The position numbers and the translations under genes were made by a program. A stretch of DNA of 64,000 bases from Cyathus striatus (lineage: Eukaryota > Basidiomycota > Agaricomycetes > Agaricales > Nidulariaceae), in contig JAOVFP010000009.1 of the NCBI GenBank assembly GCA_025738555.1, positions 3,224,001 to 3,288,000 of the forward strand, written 5' to 3'. Position 1 is the first letter of the stretch. Every line of letters starts with the position of its first letter. The notes beneath the pieces are model-generated. The model was not told the origin of the DNA. It did no database searches and saw only the letters and a program-made list of their open reading frames with translations. Positions 57,099-64,000 of the stretch are shown here, piece after piece.

Positions 57099-57914
57099 CT
57101 TATCACTCTTCAATTCAACATCTTTAACCAGTACTATGGGGTAGAAGAGGACAGTAAGAACAAATCATGGCGTCCTCTCCCATCTGGTCGAATAAATATT
57201 GAAACCGCATCCATGCTGCGATACCTGGTAACATTCGTCGTGGGGTGTATATCGTGGTCATACTCGAGACACGTCTTCGCGGCCAGCATGTCTTTTTCGG
57301 TACTTATCTTCATGTATCACCTCTTGCATGGCGATAGTAATTGGGTAATGAAGAATGTGTTAAATGGTGCCGGCTATGCATGTATAGCGTGGGGTGGTGC
57401 ATTGATTGCGTGTAAGTTTATGTCTCTTTAACTTTGAACTCGGTCGCTAAAAAATTAAATGTATTAGCAAACGATCGCTCTGTGCTGGGCCCGGAACGCA
57501 TATTTGGGTTATCCATGCTTGTAGCTGTCATTATAACAACTATACAAGCTCAAGATTTCCAAGACAGAGATGGAGACCGGCTTGCGGGAAGGATCACCAT
57601 GCCGATGATTTGGCCAGTTGCATCCCGTTATGCGCTATTTTTCATCCTTCTTGCTTGGTCAGCACTACTCGGTAACTACTGGTTGCCAAGTACGATGTTC
57701 AAGTCTTTTTATGTTATGGCTGGTCTATTCGTCGGCGGAAGGTATTGCTTACGAAGGACTTGCAAAGAAGATGAATGGTCTTACTTATTCTACAACGTAC
57801 GTCGTTGTTACGTTGGATGCTTTAAATTTCCTGAATATATACTAGATGTGGCTTGCAATTACACTCTCACTACCAGCGTACAGTCTCAGCCAAGTCTTAA
57901 CATCACTCGGTTAG
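57099..57914 (+). pseudogene. UbiA-family prenyltransferase, 5'-truncated
   Basis: Membrane prenyltransferases of this family attach prenyl chains to aromatic or other acceptors. Exons 57099-57411, 57468-57796 and 57846-57914, introns of 56 and 49 bp. The first Asp-rich motif region reads LQFNIFNQYYGVEEDSKNK then SWRPLPSGRI; the second reads QAQDFQDRDGDRLAGR. Several hydrophobic segments follow (LFFILLAWSALLG, FYVMAGLFVGG), and the C-terminus reads YNMWLAITLSLPAYS. About 60 N-terminal residues with the first membrane segment are missing, because the right end of the 7.2-kb element replaces them. An ATG at 57006 within the element is in frame, so a chimeric product starting MPAKKYPTF is possible. 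Confidence 0.8.
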
Positions 57915-59336
57915 AAGTAAATATTTGGGTGATGTATGGGTATTTTATGTACAGACTGATGGCAAATAACTTAGTTATATGTTATAAATTAAGGATACTA
58001 TACTACTACCAAGGTACTACAAATTTTGGTACTATATTTATGGATAAGTAACAGGTATCGAGATATTGCCTATTTAATGCACAGAATGGTGGGAGGCCAT
58101 TTCTCCATTTATATTTTTATATATTTTAGGTATGATATTACGATTTCCTATTTATATTCACGTCCCCGTCATACTCGTCATGTTTAAATTTCAACACTAA
58201 ACCTGGTGTGTTGCATTACAGCTAACTGCAAAATGTCGCATGCAACCGGTACAATCTGCGTCTCGGTAATTACCGGAATCCGGATGATCGATCATCTAAA
58301 CAAAAACGTAATCGCGACAGTTCGTTCCAATTTCTTTCAACATATTATTTGCAGAGTTTTTACAAGGTATAAAAATATACCCTTGTATATTAAACATATG
58401 ACACACCAACTATCAATTTTTTATATTTAATCGGCAATATTAACTCGTTAAAGGTAAGAGGAATTAAAACACCTTGTAACTCGGGCAACTCGGGTGTAAA
58501 TGGCTTGCAGTTTTACATAATAAAGATCGTGGCACCTTGGATATGCTGGTTCTACCGGTTGCATGTCAATACAACCAACCAAAGTTCACTTTCGATCGCG
58601 ATTCCGCGGAATTATGCAGTTAGCTGTAAGTATTATATCAACAGAGCAGATGTTCTCCGGATACACGAAGTTCAAATTTTAATATTGAAGAATTGACAAG
58701 TACGAGCGCACGACACACCTTCGTCCACATTTCATTATCCTGGTCCACTCTCCTGTGGTTACTCTATCTGTCTATATCACCCTCATTTTGCAATGCCCCG
58801 ACGTCGCAGTTGGATCCAGAAATATTTGTGCGTACTAAACCAATCGAATCTAGTACATATTCGAAAATATCGAGCATTCAAGTTGATCACGACTTACATA
58901 TGTACAGAATCCCCAATTTCCATTCCCTCTAGCTAGAGACCATTTTAATTTGCGTCACAATTAGTCGCAGTTCAATGAGCTTTCATTTTTACCCTAAATT
59001 CGTTTGTATCCACTTCTCTCTAAACAGTAGTGCACTCCATTTAGTAAGTTATAGTCTTCGTGGTATTGTGTTTCCTTCACAAAAGGCCACTTGACTTTCC
59101 TTACTCATCGTTATGTGCTTCACTCCTAGACTTATATATATTCTTTCAATCGAATATTAACATTTCAGAGTTAACCCAAAATTTATTCACATTAGCAGTA
59201 TATAAACGCATGTACACTGTCCGTATTAGTATATCGAATCCAAACCATAATATTAAAGAAGTTAAATGACGGGGAAATGCAATAAATAAGCATCCAATGC
59301 CGTAGTGGTGAGGTCGGAATATGTCGGAAAAAATCT
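57915..59336. other. Intergenic stretch
   Basis: AT-rich region between the UbiA gene and the laccase 3' end, which converge. No gene is recognised; the open frame at 58693 lacks an ATG. Confidence 0.5.
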
Positions 59337-61988
59337 TCAAGCGCTTGGCTGAACCGGTAATGAAACAGATATAGAAGGTGTTGGCAGTTCACTAATAAGA
59401 GGGAGACTAATGCTACTTGATAGCGAAGGCGGGTTGAGGTCGATCGAAGTACCGGTGGGTTTAGGTGAAGTGCTGGTTGGTTTAGGTGAAGTACTGGTCG
59501 ATTTGGTTGTAGTACTCGTTGACGGTTCCAACGAAATACTGGTTGACAGTCCCAGTGTAGTATTACTGGTTGCCAATGGGGCACCTCCGGTGAATAACTG
59601 AGCAATGGTGGAGCTTGGGGTGGTGAAGGGGTTCACGGTAATTGTCGGTTCAACGTCTACAAACTGAACCGAAGTTGCCTCTGCAGGCAATGCGTTATAG
59701 ATCGGACAAAGATCAGTCCATGCATCTGGTCATGTGTCAGCCATCGATAAGCAGATAAGTATCTCGTCACTGGGAACTTACCTGGAACCGGATTGGCTTC
59801 AGCAGTATCATCGACATCTTCCGCGAATACTAATGCCAGACCACTTATGAAATGGATTAATATAGATGAAGTGAAACAAGAAAAGGAAATTTACCCTTGT
59901 AAGTGGAAGTCGATATGGCTAGGGGTAACTAATTAGCGAGATATAAATGTCGCAAAACAAAATGAACTCACCAATGGAAGAACCAGGGACCAGTGTTGTC
60001 CGTTACGAATCTGATAGTAGTAGAGCTCCCGTCGGGACCCGGACTAACGACATCTCGTTGAATTGGATTGTCGTAATTGAATACTGATCCGTTGCTTGCA
60101 CTTCGAACTACCCTGAATGCATGCTACAAGCGGTTTAAGCATTGGAGGATCAAGACAAGGCATAGAAAGAGCTTACACCATGCATGTGGAAGGGATGCTA
60201 CAAAATAAATTAGCAATTGCTTATTTAGTTAAACAGGAATTAGACGCACAGGTCCTCCAATAAATCCACCCGGCACAGTGATTTCAATAGTCTTATTACG
60301 CTTCACCGGATACACAGATCCTTGAGGAAGCAGATCTTGAGCACGACGAGCACCGCTCAAAATCTGCAAGAGGATAGGAACAGAAGGAATGTTGAAAGCA
60401 TTTCCATCGAGAGTGAAGGTGGCCGGAATACCAGGAATGAATCCAACAGCAAAGTTGAAGTTGTAGTCGGCACCACCTGCCAAAAGATTCCCCGGAGCGG
60501 GAGAAGTAGTGAACGGACGAAGATTAGATTCGTCAAGAAGCACGCCTGCAAGATTATCGGAAGATGTGGGATCCGATTTGTGGGCTCCCTTATACCTCAG
60601 TATAGCAGAGTTCACTCCCCCTGAAAATCCACTGGCTAGGTCGCCGCTTCCGAGATCTGGTAGCGAGCGAATCCAGTAGTTGCCTACAGGTTGATTGGCT
60701 TGTAGTATAAACGAGTAGCGTTGGCCTGGTAAGTGATTGATATCAGTATAATGAGATATACAAATAGGGGATAGTGCAAACCTGCGAAGATTTGAATTTT
60801 ATCAACGGTATGCGGTTGTGTCAACTGTCCATCAGCTTCTATAATCGTCAGCTGATGGCCATCAATTGAAAACATATAATTAGGCTGGCAGGATATCGAC
60901 ACGAGTCGGAATCGATAACGTGTTCCAGGGGATACATTGACCACAGCAAGATCAACGTTGGGTCCACCGGGATAACGTCCTTTTCCATTTATCAAAGTCG
61001 CGTCTGAAAGTGCTATAGTTTTGATAGACGGAGAGGGGATATGATACCTATCCGCCACATGTGATCAATGAATGAATTCAAGGCGTCAATAAGCTACTTA
61101 CCAATCTCCAAGTGTAATAATTGTCGTTTCTGAAAAAAGACGAAACACTGTCAGCTAGACTCCGGATAACGATCTTTGGTACACTTGCCATCGTCCACTT
61201 CAAAAATGTCAGCGAATTGGCTTTACTGCATATTTAGCTTTACTCACCGTCATAAAGATGCCGATACGGATCATGAGGATCATATACAACAATAGGACCA
61301 CGTAAACCATCGCAATATTGCGTACCTGGCGGACGTCATATTGATTATTACTCGCTGAATGAAAATAATATGTCATACCGAAGTGAGAATGGTACCAAAA
61401 AGTACCAGCTTGTTGCTGGGTATTAAATGTGTATGTAAATGAATGTTCTGGAGAAATGGGGCACTGATTGACGCCAACTGGACCGTCGGCCCAGTTAGTC
61501 CCATGTTGAAATATTCCGTGCCAGTGCTGTGGTGCCGGAATGCAGTTAATTGACCATGATCGAGAAATACACACGGTTCCGTAGGAGCTTACCACACTAG
61601 TGCTTCTCAGCATCGTGTTGTCGGTGAGTGAGTTGACCACTTTGACACGGAACGAATCACCCTGAAAAGCGAAAACAGTCCAGTGACGTTAAACACGCGG
61701 TAAGGATTACATACCTTGTTCGCTTTAATGAGAGGACCAGGATGTTGACCATTTACAACGGTGGCTCTTTGGGGTTTGCGTTAGTGACGTGGAAGTTGAA
61801 GCTGCTTCTGAATGAAATGGAACAACGTACGAGCGATTGAATCCGTCAGGAGAAAGGACTTTGTTCGATATCTCTAGGGTGACCGAGTCCACTGTCGGTT
61901 GACCTCTAATCGCAGCGCCAAGAACTGCATTTGAAGCATAGAAAGAAAGTGCAATAAACGAAAGATATACAGTACGCATTGGAGCCAT
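59337..61988 (-). CDS. Laccase (multicopper oxidase) with Ser/Thr/Pro-rich tail
   Basis: Secreted blue copper oxidase that oxidises phenols with reduction of oxygen to water. 13 exons: 61988-61831, 61766-61715, 61661-61593, 61526-61379, 61325-61248, 61129-61102, 61047-60782, 60725-60250, 60197-60177, 60123-59972, 59918-59895, 59843-59782, 59725-59337, which give 640 codons plus stop in frame. Signal peptide [19 protein letters not shown]. Copper motifs: L1 [16 protein letters not shown]2 [17 protein letters not shown]3 HPFHMHG (a 21-nt exon), L4 [19 protein letters not shown]. The residue 10 after the L4 Cys is Leu, which suggests medium redox potential. The last exon adds about 110 residues rich in Ser, Thr and Pro with repeated TSTSPKP, unusual for basidiomycete laccases. 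ATG 61988 is followed by a second at 61979. Confidence 0.95.
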
Positions 61989-62052
61989 CGAGAGATTGAA
62001 AGTGAATGAATGGGACCCTCGATGATGACCGTACTTCAAGCTCGGTATGCCA

Positions 62053-62060
62053 TATATAAA
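62053..62060 (-). promoter_or_regulatory. TATA box of the laccase gene
   Basis: Minus strand TTTATATA, about 65 bp before the ATG, in an otherwise non-repetitive region. Confidence 0.6.
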
Positions 62061-63440
62061 GGATTCGGGAGCATACACCGTCCCTGTATGGGGCCACTTA
62101 CATAAACGCTACGAGCAAGATTGAAAGGCATCTAACCCAATTTAGTACCAGAGGTGGAACAATGCTGTCCCTTGAAGGTTAACGCTTAGGGGTACTCCTG
62201 CCTGAACATGGCATGCTGTACCAGCTTACCTGTTCTCCAAACTATCGCCACCACGATTACATCTGTGCATGTGCTATTTTTGAATCGATACGTGAGAAGT
62301 CCGACGCTGGCTCAAAACAAGCAGCTGTCTCACTGGTCAGGAGGGGAAATCGGGATGGCTACCATTGAGGATGCCTATCATTTGCTGTTGGACAACCATG
62401 GACGTTGAAACTCGTTGTTTCCGATACTGGGCTGTGTGCTACTATTGTCCGGGTATTCTCCCGTAGCAACGGTACCGGAGTAGGGGAGGGAAGTGCTCTG
62501 GACTCAGGAGATGAAAATCCGTTTCTCTTGACTGGTTCAGTAGAAATGTACTCCGAATACAAAGAACGGGCTCGGAAGACTTGATAGTAGGTAAGTTGAA
62601 TTAAGAACCCAATATTCCTCCCACGGAGCGTAAATTTAGGTTTCGAAGCGGCCGTCATCAGATCATGAGAGCTTGCTTCGGTTCACCGTTGATGGGAATT
62701 GCAAGTGGACCAGTTGACTTGCAATTGACAAACGGGAAGCGTAGGGGGAGGAATAGCGATGCGGTAGCGTCGGGCGAAATGTGTCTATACTCGGAGCGCA
62801 TTTCATTTGAGTCAACGTCAAAATGCCGCCCAGATGCCGTCCCGAGTTCAGCAGAGCTGGCCCTTCTCGGACAGTACACTGATACATCATCTCGTAAGTG
62901 ACGTCGAGCGTTACAGATGCGAAAACGGATATACCACCACAACTATGCACAAAAAGCGGCATATTCCACCACAATCATTCAAAAGAGCCGCTGAAAGACC
63001 ACGATCTCTGACCTGCAGTGGAGGTTACGGCCGTTACGCTTCCTGAGCAATTGTAATGGGCCATTTAGCTTCCTTTTTGAAAAACTCTTTCTCTGGCCTA
63101 TTCTTGTATTGAGCATAACATCATAATTATGAATAACATATGAATCATAGCTGTTGTATCTGCTCGGTAGGACCATAATTGCGCAGTAGTAAGAGTTCTG
63201 AGTCAGTGGAAGGTGAGCATAGAATCGGGATTTGATTAGAATGTCGCAGCGCCAAACAATGACAACACAGCTTAACTTACGTAATTGGCGTCAATTAGGC
63301 AACATTTGGGCGACAATCTCAAGTCGACAACTTTCAGGCAACTTGGCTCTGTAGCTTTGCTAGCATGGGGCCGGAGATAACCAAATATATTCTTCTGGTG
63401 GTACGTAACCGGTAACCTTTCACTAGGTACATCTATGATG
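62061..63440. other. Upstream region of the laccase gene
   Basis: Normal CpG content. An open frame at 62665-62901 (+) reads MGIASGPVDLQLTNGKRRG and is protein-like, but no domain is recognised. No other gene is supported. Confidence 0.35.
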
Positions 63441-63445
63441 TGCCA

Positions 63446-64000
63446 CTAGATTCTAGGTACACACTTTCCGCGAATGTCAGACTCTAAACAACAGATCTTA
63501 GTAACTTGTATCGGAATGTATCTCCTGTATACCTTCCAGCCCGTACAGATGGACCCACTTTCATATTTACTCAAGGAGATATACAAGGCACTACTACATT
63601 TTGAATGGATACAATTAACTCGCAAAGACGCTGAGGTCGAACAATCCCGATGCGGAAACGTCGGTATACTGATGACCAACCGCGCTGGTCCAGCTAAAAC
63701 ACGTGTTACTCCATGGAAGTAATGCAGCCATATAAACTTGACTCACCCTCCGAAAGGTGTTCCTAGTGTAAGTGTCTGAAGGAGTACAACATATGAGAAA
63801 TGTCATAGCGAGTAAGGCACATTAACGTACCTCAACATTATTGAAAGTCGCGAACCACAGGGGCGCAGAATTGTCCAACACGACGCCTGTTGAGCCAAAT
63901 ATATTACTCCATTCCTAGTATATTCTCAATCAGAATGATATCCGCAACATTCGGAACAACATACGTACTCCGGGGGTGCTGTAAATTCCAAACTTGAAGC
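63446..64000 (-). pseudogene. Partial multi-exon gene at the window edge, unidentified
   Basis: Minus-strand exons with plausible splice sites: about 63922-63831 reads EWSNIFGSTGVVLDNSAP then LWFATFNNVE before a GTACGT donor; then a short exon GTPFGG before GTGAGT; then a segment AGPARLVISIPTFPH and on to CTGWK before GTATAC at about 63530. The 5' part lies beyond the window. No family is recognised. It is entered as a partial gene; there is no sign that it is inactive, only that it is incomplete. Confidence 0.35.

Overview
The window looks like a transposon-rich stretch of a filamentous basidiomycete genome, most likely an agaricomycete. The evidence is short introns (about 50-65 bp) with clear branch sites, a laccase cut into 13 exons, a soluble epoxide hydrolase, a fungal UbiA-type prenyltransferase, and transposase families typical of mushroom genomes. 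No rRNA, intact tRNA, CRISPR array or viral genome was seen. The DNA alternates between CpG-poor blocks (roughly 0-14, 22-28 and 32-34 kb) made of old repeats and blocks with normal CpG content (28.9-32.3, 43-48 and 57-64 kb) that carry host genes.

Layout. 0-12.3 kb is repeat mosaic: an LTR-like repeat, a hAT-like non-autonomous element (2772-3713) and a truncated Ty3/chromovirus (7329-10425). 12.28-17.88 kb is one long-inverted-repeat element with a TA target duplication, split by a hAT-like element (12359-13948, TSD TGCTTAGA) and by an LTR-like repeat. 19.29-23.14 kb is a complete but dead Tc1/mariner-type element whose transposase gene is interrupted by a solo LTR. 24.40-25.91 kb is a second member of the hAT-like family. 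26.17-28.89 kb is a 2.7-kb inverted-repeat element full of satellite DNA, sitting in an exon of a small cysteine-rich protein gene. 29.4-30.5 kb holds degenerate tRNA-like repeats. 36.40-43.22 kb is a full-length chromovirus on the minus strand with near-identical LTRs and a 5-bp TSD. 48.43-49.46 kb is probably a third hAT-like member. 49.92-57.10 kb is a 7.2-kb element encoding a large protein with an Ulp1-type (C48) protease domain followed by a transposase with P-element/THAP9-like motifs, broken by another solo LTR. Its right end abuts a 5'-truncated UbiA gene.

Host genes I am confident in: epoxide hydrolase (44344-45567, +) and laccase (59337-61988, -). The UbiA gene (57099-57914, +) is real but lacks its native N-terminus. 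The small secreted-type protein gene (26122-29298, +) is disrupted. Part of a further gene runs off the right edge on the minus strand.

Two themes tie the window together. First, unrelated transposons all die the same way: nearly every in-frame stop is TGA where an arginine (CGA) is expected, which points to CpG methylation and deamination. Second, the transposons can be layered by nesting with exact target-site duplications, which gives a relative insertion history. The most unusual items are the protease-transposase element, the chromovirus with a predicted self-primer, a stop-restart junction and a textbook -1 frameshift site, and the hAT-like family that keeps its termini while swapping its internal palindromic repeats.
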